From: Pseudarthrobacter naphthalenicus
GTDB taxonomy: Bacteria; Actinomycetota; Actinomycetes; Actinomycetales; Micrococcaceae
Reading direction: 5' to 3'
Assembly: GCF_029076445.1 (NCBI RefSeq)
Contig: NZ_JARESG010000001.1
Coordinates: 388,084-452,083 of the forward strand
Length of the DNA: 64,000 nt
Shown here one piece after another: positions 1 to 8,206 of this stretch (positions within the stretch are counted from its first letter, which is position 1; every line of letters begins with the position of its first letter). The position numbers were made by a program, and so were the translations under genes. The notes beneath the pieces were generated by a model. That model was not told the DNA's origin, made no database searches, and saw nothing but the letters and a program-made list of their open reading frames with translations.

Positions 1-350
1 GAATCGTATGGCGGCAGGTACACGGCCGGATCGCCGGCGGTGTTGCGGGGCGTGTTGGGTCGGTGCACGGTGGCCGAGGCGTGGCTGCCCGCGGCGGGTG
101 CATCGAAGTGCGCTTCGGGCGCCCCTGCGGCCGCGGTGCCGGCGGCATAGGAGCGGTCGTAGGCCTTCCGCCGTGTGGGATCCATCAGGGTTTCGTAGGC
201 TGCAGTCACTTGGCGGAACGTGGCAGCGTCCCCGCCGTGGTCCGGATGGGCCATCCGGGCGGCACGGCGGTAGGCCACCTTGATTTCCTTGTCGGTGGCT
301 GTCACCGCGACGCGGAGCACCTCGTAGTGGGAGCTGCTGCTCTCGGTCAA
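1..350 (-). CDS. J-domain (DnaJ-like) protein, partial at left edge
   Basis: The reverse strand from a TTG at 350 reads a J-domain: the region around residues 8-60 contains the helix II/III signature with MAHPDHGG, so the HPD tripeptide needed to stimulate Hsp70 ATPase is intact, followed by a DPTRRKAYD helix IV. The start is chosen because GAAGGA lies just upstream of the TTG, and no ATG in frame precedes the conserved domain. After the J-domain comes an Ala/His-rich linker that runs off the window, so length and C-terminal domains are unknown. It is more likely a stand-alone J-domain protein than DnaJ itself, because the Gly/Phe linker and zinc repeats do not follow. Family assignment is firm; the partner chaperone is not visible. 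Confidence 0.8.
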   Translation of the reverse strand, partial: MTESSSSHYEVLRVAVTATDKEIKVAYRRAARMAHPDHGGDAATFRQVTAAYETLMDPTRRKAYDRSYAAGTAAAGAPEAHFDAPAAGSHASATVHRPNTPRNTAGDPAVYLPPYD

Positions 351-562
351 GCCCTCATCCTTCTGTTCGTCCGGCTTCGGTTTCGTCCCGGCTGGGGTTC
401 GTCCGGCGGGCCCGCGGCAGGCGCCCCGGCTGGCCCAGTTTAGCCGCTGTCCACACAACGTCTTTGTGGGTGGTCCTGGTTCCCTGCCCCGGCCCGCACA
501 CGGGAACCGCCCGCCGTCTAGACTTCTGGATGGTGACGGCAGGCGGGCTGTCCGGGGAGCAC

Positions 563-1243
563 ATGGGGGCGGACGTGAAGGCACAGGCTGCAGTTGGACC
601 CGCGGTGGGGGCGCTGCTGGGCCTGCTGGCGCTCGCAGGCTGCAGCGTCGGCGTCCCGGATCCGGCAACCCCGTCGGTCCCGCCGACAGCCACCGGGTTT
701 GCCACCCCCACCATCACGCCGGGCCATGACGCCGCAGCCGTGGCCGCCAGGGACATGCCCTTTTCCGCCGGTGGCTCGCTGGCCGCGGGCGCTCCGGTGG
801 GCATCTCCGATGCCCTGAAAAATGCGCCGGGCTGGACCGCGGTGAAGGAAAATGTTGCCGGTGAGAGCCGGTACGCGAAGGCCGACGGCTGCCTGGTGGC
901 GGCCAAGGTGCGGGCCAACCAGTCTCCGCTGGTTCGCGCAGATGACCGCGAGTCCACGGCGGCCCTGTTCACCTATCTTGATCCCACTATCCTGCCCACG
1001 TACCTGAAGACGGCAACACTGCGGTGGGGCGGTGAGCCGGGCAAACCCGGTCCTGTGGTGGAGGTGCTGGTTTTGGAGGAGCCTGGTCAGTCCGGTGCCA
1101 AATCAAGGGCTGTCATGGCGAGGGTTTTCGGCGCAGCCGCGTCGTCAGTGTATGTCTCGGTTTCGTGCCCCGATGCTGCCACCCTGGCGGGTGCCCGGAC
1201 CGAGGTGGCAGCGCGCCTCGTGGTGCTTCCGCCGCTGAACTAG
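563..1243 (+). CDS. putative secreted lipoprotein of unknown function
   Basis: A 226-residue product. The N-terminus is a lipoprotein signal: a hydrophobic stretch ending in LLALAGC with the acylated cysteine at about residue 27, followed by a Pro/Thr-rich linker. The frame stays open upstream to 464, but the ATG at 563 is preferred because GGGGAG lies just before it and the signal peptide then has normal length. The mature part has no family I recognise; it contains two further cysteines, one in DGCLVAAK and one in SVSCPD, which could form a disulfide outside the cell. It is transcribed away from the J-domain gene, so the 212-bp space between them probably holds both promoters. Function unknown. 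Confidence 0.7.
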   Translation: MGADVKAQAAVGPAVGALLGLLALAGCSVGVPDPATPSVPPTATGFATPTITPGHDAAAVAARDMPFSAGGSLAAGAPVGISDALKNAPGWTAVKENVAGESRYAKADGCLVAAKVRANQSPLVRADDRESTAALFTYLDPTILPTYLKTATLRWGGEPGKPGPVVEVLVLEEPGQSGAKSRAVMARVFGAAASSVYVSVSCPDAATLAGARTEVAARLVVLPPLN

Positions 1244-1256
1244 CGGCGCTGCGAAA

Positions 1257-1682
1257 CTAACGCCGGCGGTGCCAGGACCCGACGGGTGCGAGCCGGTTCA
1301 GGGCAAGTGCGCCGACCAACAGGCCGAAGTCCCGCAGGGCTACATCGTAGTACTCACCCAGGACGAGGAGGTTGACGATGATTCCCAGCAACCAGACGGC
1401 CACCAGCAGCGAACCGAAGCGGGGGCGGACGGCCACCATGATGCCGGCAATGATCTCCACCACCCCGACCATGTACATGAAGGTCTGCGGGGTGACCGGG
1501 ACAACTGAGGTGGCAACGGGTGCCAGATAAGTGGTCCAGTCGGTGAGGATGTTCGTGAACTTGTCCAGCCCGAACACGATGGGAGCGACGGTGAACACAG
1601 TCCGGAGGAGGACGAATGCCTGACGCTCCGGCGCCATGGTGGAAAGGCGCCCGGTGGTGCTGGTGTCTGTAGTGGTTTTCAT
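1257..1682 (-). CDS. DoxX-like four-helix membrane protein
   Basis: 141 residues with about four hydrophobic segments (roughly residues 23-42, 60-85, 88-108 and 113-130) and the GVVEIIAGIMVAVRPRFG stretch typical of DoxX/DoxD-like small membrane proteins. Family members are often linked to thiol or thiosulfate redox chemistry, but no enzymatic motif can be read here, so a role in redox balance at the membrane is inference. AGAAGGAG lies at good distance before the ATG. It is divergent from the winged-helix regulator at 1774 and shares its intergenic region. Its promoter (-35 AAGCAA complement at 1736-1741, -10 at 1713-1718, 17-bp spacer) is overlapped by an inverted repeat, so repression by the neighbour is likely. 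Confidence 0.75.
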   Translation of the reverse strand: MKTTTDTSTTGRLSTMAPERQAFVLLRTVFTVAPIVFGLDKFTNILTDWTTYLAPVATSVVPVTPQTFMYMVGVVEIIAGIMVAVRPRFGSLLVAVWLLGIIVNLLVLGEYYDVALRDFGLLVGALALNRLAPVGSWHRRR

Positions 1683-1693
1683 GGTGCTCTCCT

Positions 1694-1720
1694 TCTAAAA
1701 GTAGGTATCATAATTTTAGA
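1694..1720. promoter_or_regulatory. inverted-repeat operator TCTAAAA-N13-TTTTAGA
   Basis: Perfect 7-bp half-sites TCTAAAA (1694-1700) and TTTTAGA (1714-1720), 20 bp start to start, so both lie on one face of the helix. The right half overlaps the -10 (1713-1718) of the leftward DoxX promoter; the left half lies just downstream of its expected start point. A further direct copy of TTTTAGAAA is at 1752-1760, before the regulator's chosen start. The same arrangement recurs at 4976-5002. That it is a repressor site is inference. Confidence 0.6.
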
Positions 1721-1741
1721 AAACGCCAGCAGATTAAGCAA
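1713..1741 (-). promoter_or_regulatory. probable sigma-A-type promoter of the DoxX gene
   Basis: Reading leftward, TTGCTT (complement of 1736-1741), a 17-bp spacer and TAAAAT (complement of 1713-1718). Spacing and sequence fit a housekeeping promoter; the -10 sits inside the operator half-site. Confidence 0.55.
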
Positions 1742-1773
1742 TGGATATTGTTTTTAGAAAGAAGGGTTCCCCA

Positions 1774-2448
1774 GTGCGCAGACCTCCATGGACCCGCCGG
1801 GTGACGGCGATCGCCTCGCTCGGCGACGAAAAACGCCGCCAGCTCTTCCAACTGGTGGCCTCCTCGGACACAGCTGTTGGGCGCGACGACGCCGCGGACG
1901 CCCTGGGCTTGCCGCGAAGCACAGCGTCCTTCCATCTCGACAAGCTGGTCCAGGATGGCCTGCTGGCCGTGGAGTTCCACAAATCCGCCGGCAGGACCGG
2001 CCCGGGCTCCGGGCGTCCCGCCAAGATGTACCGGCCGGCAGCGAACGAAGTAAATGCCTCGGTACCCGACCGGAACTACGATTTGGCCGGGGAACTCCTC
2101 GCCGTAGCCATTGAGCACTCCACGTCAACGGGCGAGGCGGTGGGCGACTCACTGCGTATGACGTCGTACCGCAAGGGCCGGGAGCTGGCGGCCGGGGCGG
2201 GGAGCCTGACGGAGTTCATGGCCGGGGAGGGCTATGACCCGCGGCCCGACGGGGAAGGGGGCCTGGTGCTGGCCAACTGCCCGTTTCACCGGCTTTCGGA
2301 CGGGCATCCGGGCGTGGTCTGCGCAATGAACGGTTCCTTCCTTCGGGGCGCCGCCGCGGCGTGCGGCGAGCCTGAGGACTGCGTCGCGCCGAACAGTGTC
2401 CAGGGGCAGTGTTGCGCCAGGATCGCTGGACGGGGCGCACCGTCCTGA
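1774..2448 (+). CDS. winged-helix transcriptional regulator with SufR-like cysteine cluster
   Basis: 224 residues from GTG 1774. The start is moved from an ATG at 1741 because GAAGGG precedes 1774 with 7-bp spacing, nothing resembling a ribosome site precedes 1741, and an operator-like TTTTAGAAA would otherwise be coding. Residues about 10-80 form an ArsR/MarR-like winged helix (LPRSTASFHLDKLVQDGLL, then a Gly/Arg wing). The C-terminal part has cysteines near 169, 183, 197, 203, 213 and 214; C-X13-C-X13-C-X15-C resembles the Fe-S ligand pattern of SufR-type regulators, so metal-cluster sensing is a reasonable inference. It is divergent from the DoxX gene and 33 bp upstream of the cysteine desulfurase. 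Likely autoregulated. Confidence 0.7.
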   Translation: MRRPPWTRRVTAIASLGDEKRRQLFQLVASSDTAVGRDDAADALGLPRSTASFHLDKLVQDGLLAVEFHKSAGRTGPGSGRPAKMYRPAANEVNASVPDRNYDLAGELLAVAIEHSTSTGEAVGDSLRMTSYRKGRELAAGAGSLTEFMAGEGYDPRPDGEGGLVLANCPFHRLSDGHPGVVCAMNGSFLRGAAAACGEPEDCVAPNSVQGQCCARIAGRGAPS

Positions 2449-2481
2449 AGCCATCCCCGCCGGCCCGGCTAGAATTGATCC

Positions 2482-3714
2482 GTGCCCGTCTACCTTGATC
2501 ATGCAGCCACCACACCACTTTCTGCGGAGGCGCTGGCCGCCCTGACCCGGGAACTTTCCCGCACCGGCAACCCGTCGTCCCTGCACAGTTCAGGGCGCCG
2601 TGCCCGGCGGTCCGTAGAGGACGCTAGGGAAGCCATCGCGACGGCGGCAGGCGCCCATCCCTCCGAGGTCATCTTTACGTCCGGCGGCACTGAGTCGGAC
2701 AACCTGGCGGTGAAGGGCCTGTTCTGGTCCAGGTCCGGCGAGGACCCCTCCCGGCGCCGCATCCTGTGCTCCGCCGTCGAGCACCATGCGGTGCTGGACA
2801 CGGTGGAATGGCTGGAACGCCACGAAGGCGCCCACGTCACCTGGCTGCCCGTGGACAGCGAAGGCGTGGTGGACCTTGAGGTGCTGGCAGCTGAGCTGTC
2901 GCGGGATCCCGGCTCCATCGCCCTCGTAACAGTGATGTGGGCCAACAACGAGGTGGGGACCATCCAGCCCGTGCGTCGCATCGTGGAACTGGCGCACGCA
3001 GCCGGCGTGCCGGTTCACTCCGACGCGGTTCAGGCCTTCGGATCGGTGCCACTGAACTTCAAGGCGTCAGGGCTGGACGCCATGTCTGTTTCCGGCCACA
3101 AGATCGGCGGTCCGGTGGGTGTGGGCGCCCTGCTGCTGGGGCGGGCGGTCAAGCTGACTCCGGTGCAGCACGGCGGCGGCCAGGAGCGCGACGTGCGCTC
3201 CGGCACCCTGGACACGGCGTCAATTGCCGCGTTCGCTGCGGCGGCCGAAGCTGCCACGGGCCATCTGGAAGCGGAGACTGCGCGGATCTCGGCCCTTCGT
3301 GACCGGCTAATCGACGGCGTCCTGCAGCGTGTGCCCGAGGCCGTGCTGCGCGGGGCGCCGGGAGCGGGGCGGCTGCCGGGGAACGCCCACTTCACCTTCC
3401 CCGGGTGCGAAGGGGATTCGCTGCTGTTCCTGCTGGACCTTGCCGGTGTGGAATCGTCCACCGGTTCCGCGTGTACCGCCGGCGTGCCGCGGCCGTCCCA
3501 TGTCCTGCTGGCCATGGGTCTGGATGAGGAAACCGCCCGCGGCGCCCAGCGTTTTACGCTGGGTCATGCCTCGACGGAGGCCGATGTTGATGCCCTGCTG
3601 GCGGCCCTTCCCGCGGCCTACGAGCGCGCGCGGCAGGCGGGAATGGCCGGCCACGAATCCTCCATCCAGACTGCGGGCACCGTGGCGCGTCAGGCTGGTT
3701 CCGGCAGGAGCTGA
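2482..3714 (+). CDS. iscS: cysteine desulfurase (IscS/NifS class)
   Basis: 410 residues, a PLP-dependent enzyme that takes sulfur from L-cysteine to form an enzyme persulfide and alanine. It starts with the family hallmark [11 protein letters not shown]; the PLP lysine is in SVSGHKIGG (K207) and the persulfide cysteine in [10 protein letters not shown] (C331). Start GTG 2482 leaves a typical N-terminus. The neighbour mnmA (5151), which needs this sulfur for tRNA 2-thiouridine, lies beyond a single convergent gene; iscS next to mnmA is also the M. tuberculosis arrangement (Rv3025c-Rv3024c), so sulfur supply to MnmA is the likely main role. The 3' end overlaps the convergent oxidoreductase gene by 25 bp. 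A dedicated SUF-type desulfurase elsewhere is possible. Confidence 0.9.
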   Translation: MPVYLDHAATTPLSAEALAALTRELSRTGNPSSLHSSGRRARRSVEDAREAIATAAGAHPSEVIFTSGGTESDNLAVKGLFWSRSGEDPSRRRILCSAVEHHAVLDTVEWLERHEGAHVTWLPVDSEGVVDLEVLAAELSRDPGSIALVTVMWANNEVGTIQPVRRIVELAHAAGVPVHSDAVQAFGSVPLNFKASGLDAMSVSGHKIGGPVGVGALLLGRAVKLTPVQHGGGQERDVRSGTLDTASIAAFAAAAEAATGHLEAETARISALRDRLIDGVLQRVPEAVLRGAPGAGRLPGNAHFTFPGCEGDSLLFLLDLAGVESSTGSACTAGVPRPSHVLLAMGLDEETARGAQRFTLGHASTEADVDALLAALPAAYERARQAGMAGHESSIQTAGTVARQAGSGRS

Positions 3715-4946
3715 TCGAGCCCGGCGGAGTGGTCCGCCAGGCGCTCCGCCGGAACGGGCGTCCGGGCCGAAATGAGGGCTTTGATGGTCTTCTGGGCCCC
3801 CGGCTGTGACTTCCGCGGCCAGTTGACGCTCATGCCCGCAACGACCCCGGAATCCCGCTGCCAGAAAGCGATGAACTCCTTGGCCTCCAGGGACCCGCGG
3901 ATCACGGGTTCGGTGCCGGCGGCAAGGGTGGGGAAGCCCGAATACTCCATGCTGACGTCGAACTGGTCCGTGTAGAAATACGGGATGGTGCTGAGCATGG
4001 CGTCCTGGCCCAGCATCGCCTTGGCTGCCACTTTCCCCCCGTTCAGGGCATTCGACCAGTGCTCGCTGCGATGATGCCGACCGGTAAAGGGATGCAACGC
4101 GTTGGCGACGTCGCCGGCGGCGTAGATGCCTGGTTCACTGGTTCGCAGTGAGGAGTCAGTGAGGATGCCGTTGTCCAGGGCCAGGCCCGCGGCCCCGGCG
4201 AGCGCAGTGTCCGGCACCACCCCCACGGCGATGATCACGATGTCCGCAGGGAGCAGTTCCCCGGTGTCCGTGATGACGCCGCTGGCACCACCATCCTTTC
4301 CGGTAATCTCCTTTGCCGAGGCGGGTAGCCGGAAGCTGACGCCGTTGGCTTCGTGCAAACCCCGGAAGAACAGTCCCAGCTCCGGACCAATGGCACCCGC
4401 AAGCGGAATATCCTCCAGCCCCAGCAAGGTGACGCTGTTGCCGTAGGCGGCCGCCGCGGCCGCCAGTTCCATCCCGATCCAGCCTGAACCCACCATCACC
4501 ACCTTTTTGCCGCCGTCAGCGAGGCGGCTGCGCAGTCGCCTGCTGTCATCCAGGGTGCGGAACGTGGACACGCCGGCCAGGTCACTGCCGGGCAGCGGCA
4601 AGTGCCGGGGCGTTGCCCCGGTGGCCAGGAGAAGGGAGCCGTACGCCAGGGTCGAGCCGTCCGCCAGCTCCACTGTCCGCTCCTTGGGCCGCAGGGCGGT
4701 GACCCGGACGCCGAGGCGGAGGCCGACGTCGTTCTCTGCGTACCAGCCCTCCGGCACCACCGGGACGGCGTCCTCCGCGGCCTTGCCCAGCAGGTATTCC
4801 TTGGACAGCGGCGGCCGGAGATAGGGGTGGTGGTGTTCGGCGCCCACGACGGTCACCCGTCCGGTGAAGCCTTCGGCCCGGAGGGTTTTGGCGGCGGTGG
4901 CTCCAGCCAAGCCGCCCCCCGCAATGACGATGTCCTGAACAGCCAT
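3690..4946 (-). CDS. FAD/NAD(P)-dependent oxidoreductase, ferredoxin/rubredoxin reductase-like
   Basis: 418 residues. An FAD-binding motif [13 protein letters not shown] lies at the N-terminus (residues 9-21), the NAD(P) Rossmann motif [13 protein letters not shown] near residue 150, and [14 protein letters not shown] (FAD contact) near 270; the last 90 residues form the small C-terminal reductase domain. Such enzymes pass electrons from NAD(P)H to a ferredoxin, rubredoxin or a similar carrier; the carrier is not encoded here. GGAAG lies 10 bp before the ATG. Its promoter (complement of 4995-5023) is overlapped by the same inverted repeat as the DoxX promoter, tying it to the regulator at 1774. 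It converges on iscS. Family certain, physiological substrate unknown. Confidence 0.85.
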   Translation of the reverse strand: MAVQDIVIAGGGLAGATAAKTLRAEGFTGRVTVVGAEHHHPYLRPPLSKEYLLGKAAEDAVPVVPEGWYAENDVGLRLGVRVTALRPKERTVELADGSTLAYGSLLLATGATPRHLPLPGSDLAGVSTFRTLDDSRRLRSRLADGGKKVVMVGSGWIGMELAAAAAAYGNSVTLLGLEDIPLAGAIGPELGLFFRGLHEANGVSFRLPASAKEITGKDGGASGVITDTGELLPADIVIIAVGVVPDTALAGAAGLALDNGILTDSSLRTSEPGIYAAGDVANALHPFTGRHHRSEHWSNALNGGKVAAKAMLGQDAMLSTIPYFYTDQFDVSMEYSGFPTLAAGTEPVIRGSLEAKEFIAFWQRDSGVVAGMSVNWPRKSQPGAQKTIKALISARTPVPAERLADHSAGLDQLLPEPA

Positions 4947-4975
4947 GTCCGCCTGCTTCCCGACGCTTACCCGTA

Positions 4976-5002
4976 TCTAAAACTGTTAATGCTGACTTTA
5001 GA
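4976..5002. promoter_or_regulatory. inverted-repeat operator TCTAAAA-N13-CTTTAGA
   Basis: Half-sites at 4976-4982 and 4996-5002, with the same 13-bp spacer as the site at 1694-1720 and one mismatch. The right half again overlaps the -10 (4995-5000) of a leftward promoter. It lies 30 bp upstream of the oxidoreductase ATG. Probably bound by the same repressor as 1694-1720 (inference). Confidence 0.6.
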
Positions 5003-5023
5003 AGTGGTGGCCCGGGCAGTCAA
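4995..5023 (-). promoter_or_regulatory. probable promoter of the FAD oxidoreductase gene
   Basis: Reading leftward: TTGACT (complement of 5018-5023), 17-bp spacer, TAAAGT (complement of 4995-5000). Good match to a housekeeping promoter. Confidence 0.6.
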
Positions 5024-5150
5024 GGACTTTTGGGCAGGAATCGGCGTGCCGGTAGAATAGTTCGGCAGGCCTTGTGTTATCCGCGCAGGCCGCCTGGCCA
5101 GCGCCCGGCACCGGTGCCTGCAACACCCTGAACCCCAACAGAAAGCCAGC

Positions 5151-6272
5151 ATGCGAGTCTTAGCAGCCATGAGCGGCGGAGTAGATTCCGCCGTAGCCGC
5201 AGCACGTGCCGTGGAAGCCGGCCACGACGTCGTCGGCGTTCACCTTGCGCTGTCCAGGATGCCCGGCACCCTGCGGACGGGCAGCCGGGGCTGCTGCACC
5301 ATTGAAGACTCTCGCGATGCCTGGCGGGCCTGCGATGTGCTCGGCATTCCCTATTATGTCTGGGACTTCTCGGAGCGCTTCAAGGAAGACGTGGTCCAGG
5401 ATTTCATCGACGAATACGCGGCCGGCCGCACGCCCAATCCCTGCATGCGGTGCAATGAGCGGATCAAGTTTGCTGCCCTGCTGGAGAAGGCCATTGCGCT
5501 GGGTTTCGACGCCGTCTGCACGGGGCACTACGCCAAAGTCATCACCGACCCGGACGGGAATCCGGAACTCCACCGCGCGGCGGACTGGGCAAAGGATCAA
5601 AGTTACGTCCTGGGCGTGCTGACCCACGAGCAGCTCAAGCACTCCATGTTCCCGCTGGCCGAGACGCCCTCCAAGGCTGAAGTGCGCGCAGAGGCCGAGC
5701 GCCGCGGGCTGTCCGTGGCGAACAAGCCTGACAGTCACGACATCTGCTTCATCCCCGACGGCGACACCGCCGGCTGGCTCGCCGAAAAAATCGAGATGAC
5801 CACCGGCGACATCGTGGATGAAACCGGCTCCAAGGTGGGCGAGCATCCCGGTGCAAACGCCTTTACGGTTGGCCAGCGGCGCGGGCTGAAGCTGGGCACG
5901 CCGGCCGCGGATGGCAAGCCGAGGTTCGTGCTGGAAATCCGGCCGAAGGAAAACAAGGTGGTGGTGGGGCCCCAGGCCCTGCTGGCCATCGACGAGATCC
6001 GCGGCATCAAGGTTTCCTGGGCAGGCCTGCCCATTGCCGAAATTGAAACCGGGGCCGAATTTGAGTGCCACGCGCAGGTGCGCGCCCACGGCGACCCGGT
6101 CCCGGCAACGGCCCGCATGGTCTCCGGCGACGCCCCGCAGTTGCTGGTGACGCTGACCGAGCCGCTGCGCGGAGTGGCTCCCGGCCAGACGGTGGTCCTG
6201 TACCAAGGCAGCCGCGTCCTTGGCCAGGCCACCATTGACGCTGCCCGGTCGCTGCAGCGCGCCGAACTTTAG
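5151..6272 (+). CDS. mnmA: tRNA-specific 2-thiouridylase MnmA
   Basis: 373 residues, usual length. Adenylates U34 of Lys, Glu and Gln tRNAs and inserts sulfur to give 2-thiouridine in the cytoplasm. The PP-loop SGGVDS is at residues 8-13; the catalytic cysteines are in NPCMRCN (C98) and [11 protein letters not shown] (C199); the tRNA-contacting C-terminal barrel follows. An AGAAAG-type ribosome site precedes the ATG. It lies downstream of iscS, which supplies its sulfur, with the convergent oxidoreductase gene between. Expression is probably from its own promoter in the 200 bp shared divergently with that gene. Confidence 0.95.
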   Translation: MRVLAAMSGGVDSAVAAARAVEAGHDVVGVHLALSRMPGTLRTGSRGCCTIEDSRDAWRACDVLGIPYYVWDFSERFKEDVVQDFIDEYAAGRTPNPCMRCNERIKFAALLEKAIALGFDAVCTGHYAKVITDPDGNPELHRAADWAKDQSYVLGVLTHEQLKHSMFPLAETPSKAEVRAEAERRGLSVANKPDSHDICFIPDGDTAGWLAEKIEMTTGDIVDETGSKVGEHPGANAFTVGQRRGLKLGTPAADGKPRFVLEIRPKENKVVVGPQALLAIDEIRGIKVSWAGLPIAEIETGAEFECHAQVRAHGDPVPATARMVSGDAPQLLVTLTEPLRGVAPGQTVVLYQGSRVLGQATIDAARSLQRAEL

Positions 6273-6274
6273 GC

Positions 6275-6293
6275 GCCCGGGACACGCCTGGGC
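6275..6293 (+). terminator. possible terminator after mnmA
   Basis: A 7-bp GC stem (GCCCGGG / CCTGGGC with one G-U pair) with a 5-nt loop starts 3 bp after the mnmA stop. There is no U-run, so it may act weakly or only protect the 3' end. Confidence 0.4.
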
Positions 6294-6321
6294 AGAATGT
6301 CCGCACCGTTCAGGTAAATTT

Positions 6322-6337
6322 TGTGTCTCAACTCACA
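6322..6337. promoter_or_regulatory. CRP-like operator upstream of the peptide ABC operon
   Basis: TGTGT-N6-TCACA, nine of ten consensus positions of the CRP/Cmr site, embedded in a longer symmetric TTTGTG...CACAAA. It lies 123 bp upstream of the binding-protein ATG, in a 187-bp gap that otherwise shows no gene. cAMP or global control of the transporter is inference. Confidence 0.45.
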
Positions 6338-6459
6338 AATAAGCCGGTTGATGAGCCCGGCGTCTGATTGAATCTAGGCATCAGGACAGCGCGCCGCCGC
6401 CCCGAGTAACAGCTCCGGGCGGAGGTACAACGCGCACTCATCGGACAGAAAGTTCAAAG

Positions 6460-8097
6460 ATGACCAAGAACACCAAAGCCTTGCGGAGCGCCATCGCGCT
6501 CGCAGGCATTTCCGCCTTCGCCTTGACTGCCTGCACGGGCCCCTCAGGTGGTGGAGGCGGCGGCACGGCATCGGGCGGTGCCAGCAGCGTCATAACGTAC
6601 GGCACCACCGACAAAGTCACCGCCCTGGACCCGGCCGGTTCGTACGACAATGGCTCGTTCATGCTGATGAACCAGGTGTTCTCCTTCCTGCTGAACTCCA
6701 AGCCCGGCGGCGCGGATCCCGTGCCGGACCTGGCGGAATCCTCGTCCTTCACCAAGCCCACCGAGTTCACCGTGAAGCTCAAGAGCGGACTCAAGTGGGC
6801 CAACGGGCACGTGCTGGACTCCAAGGACGTCAAGTTCTCCTTTGACCGCCAGCTCAAAATCAACGATCCCAACGGTCCGGCGTCTCTGCTGGCCAATATC
6901 GAATCGATTGCCGCGCCGGACGCCACCACCGTGGTCTTCACCTTGAAGCAGGCCAACGACCAGACATTCGCCCAGATCCTGCAGAGCCCGGCCGGCCCGA
7001 TCGTGGATGACGAGGTCTTCCCGGCGGACAAGCTCCTCAGCGACGAGGACATCGTCAAGGCCAACGCCTTCTACGGCCCCTACACCATCGACTCTTACAA
7101 CAAGAACACCTTGGTGAGCCTGAAGGCCTGGCCCGACTACAAGGGTGTCCTGGGCGCTCCTGCCAACGACGGCGCCACCGTCAAGTACTACACCGACCAG
7201 ACCAACATGAAGCTTGAGGTCAAGGGCGGCCAGATCGATGTTGCCAACCGCAGCCTGAGTGCCACGGACATTGACGACCTCAAGAAGGACTCCAACGTCA
7301 AGGTCAACGTTGGGCCCGGCGGCGAGATGCGCTACATCGTGTTCAACTTCGACATCATGCCCTTCGGTGCCAAGACCCCGGAAGCTGACCCGAAGAAGGC
7401 CTTGGCCGTGCGCCAGGCCGTGGCTAACCTCGTGGACCGCCAGGCCATCTCGGACCAGGTCTACAAGGGCACCTACCTGCCCATGTGGTCCAACGTGCCC
7501 TCAGGCTTCCTCGGTGCGAACGAATCCTTCAAGCAGGCCTACGGGGACGGTTCCGGCAAGCCCAGCCCGGACAAGGCCAAGCAGGTCATGACCGACGCCG
7601 GCATCACCAGCCCGGTGACCATCAAACTCCAGTACAACCCGGACCACTACGGCAAGTCCTCCGGTGACGAATACGCGGCCATCAAGGACCAGCTGGAGAA
7701 GAGCGGTCTGTTCAAGGTGGACCTGCAGTCAACCGAGTGGGTCACCTACAACAAGACCTCCAAGGCTGACGGTTACCCGGTCTTCCAGCTGGGCTGGTTC
7801 CCCGACTTCAGCGATCCGGACAACTACCTCACGCCGTTCTTTGTTGGCGGCGGCTTCATGAAGAACCACTACTCCAACCCCGAAGTTGAAGCCCTGATCG
7901 CCCAGCAGCTCGTCAACGGCGACAAGGCCGCCCGTGAGAAGCAGGTCCAGGACATCCAGAACCTCCTTGCCAAGGACATCTCAACGCTGCCGCTGCTGCA
8001 GGGTGCCCAGGTTGCCGTCTCCGGGAAGGACGTGAAGGGCGTGGATTCCACCCTCGACGCTTCCTTCAAGTTCCGGCTCGGCCAGGTTTCCAAATAA
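6460..8097 (+). CDS. ABC transporter substrate-binding lipoprotein, family 5 (peptide/nickel type)
   Basis: 545 residues. The N-terminus is a lipoprotein signal ending in FALTAC with acylated cysteine 25 and a Gly-rich linker. The mature protein is a family 5 solute-binding protein: ITYGTTDKVTALDPAGSYDN at the start of lobe I, LKWANGHVLDSKDVKFSFDR around residue 120, and typical lobe III text near 460. It captures oligopeptides or a similar ligand outside the membrane and hands it to the permeases encoded next. The ligand cannot be read from the sequence. It heads a four-gene operon and is followed by a hairpin that may let it be made in excess over the membrane parts. A CRP-like site lies upstream. 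Confidence 0.88.
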   Translation: MTKNTKALRSAIALAGISAFALTACTGPSGGGGGGTASGGASSVITYGTTDKVTALDPAGSYDNGSFMLMNQVFSFLLNSKPGGADPVPDLAESSSFTKPTEFTVKLKSGLKWANGHVLDSKDVKFSFDRQLKINDPNGPASLLANIESIAAPDATTVVFTLKQANDQTFAQILQSPAGPIVDDEVFPADKLLSDEDIVKANAFYGPYTIDSYNKNTLVSLKAWPDYKGVLGAPANDGATVKYYTDQTNMKLEVKGGQIDVANRSLSATDIDDLKKDSNVKVNVGPGGEMRYIVFNFDIMPFGAKTPEADPKKALAVRQAVANLVDRQAISDQVYKGTYLPMWSNVPSGFLGANESFKQAYGDGSGKPSPDKAKQVMTDAGITSPVTIKLQYNPDHYGKSSGDEYAAIKDQLEKSGLFKVDLQSTEWVTYNKTSKADGYPVFQLGWFPDFSDPDNYLTPFFVGGGFMKNHYSNPEVEALIAQQLVNGDKAAREKQVQDIQNLLAKDISTLPLLQGAQVAVSGKDVKGVDSTLDASFKFRLGQVSK

Positions 8098-8130
8098 CAG
8101 CAGGCTCTCGTAACGCCACATAACCCGCGT

Positions 8131-8161
8131 CAGGAGGTGGGGCCACGCGGCCTCGCCTCCT
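8131..8161 (+). terminator. intercistronic hairpin between binding protein and permease
   Basis: CAGGAGG (8131-8137) pairs with CCTCCTG (8155-8161), with an inner GGCC pairing, followed by CGTTTTGG. It sits 33 bp after the binding-protein stop and 45 bp before the first permease. Such hairpins commonly reduce read-through or stabilise the upstream message. Confidence 0.5.
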
Positions 8162-8206
8162 GCGTTTTGGGTCCCCAATTTCCAGTTTCAAACAAGCAGG
8201 GACAGC

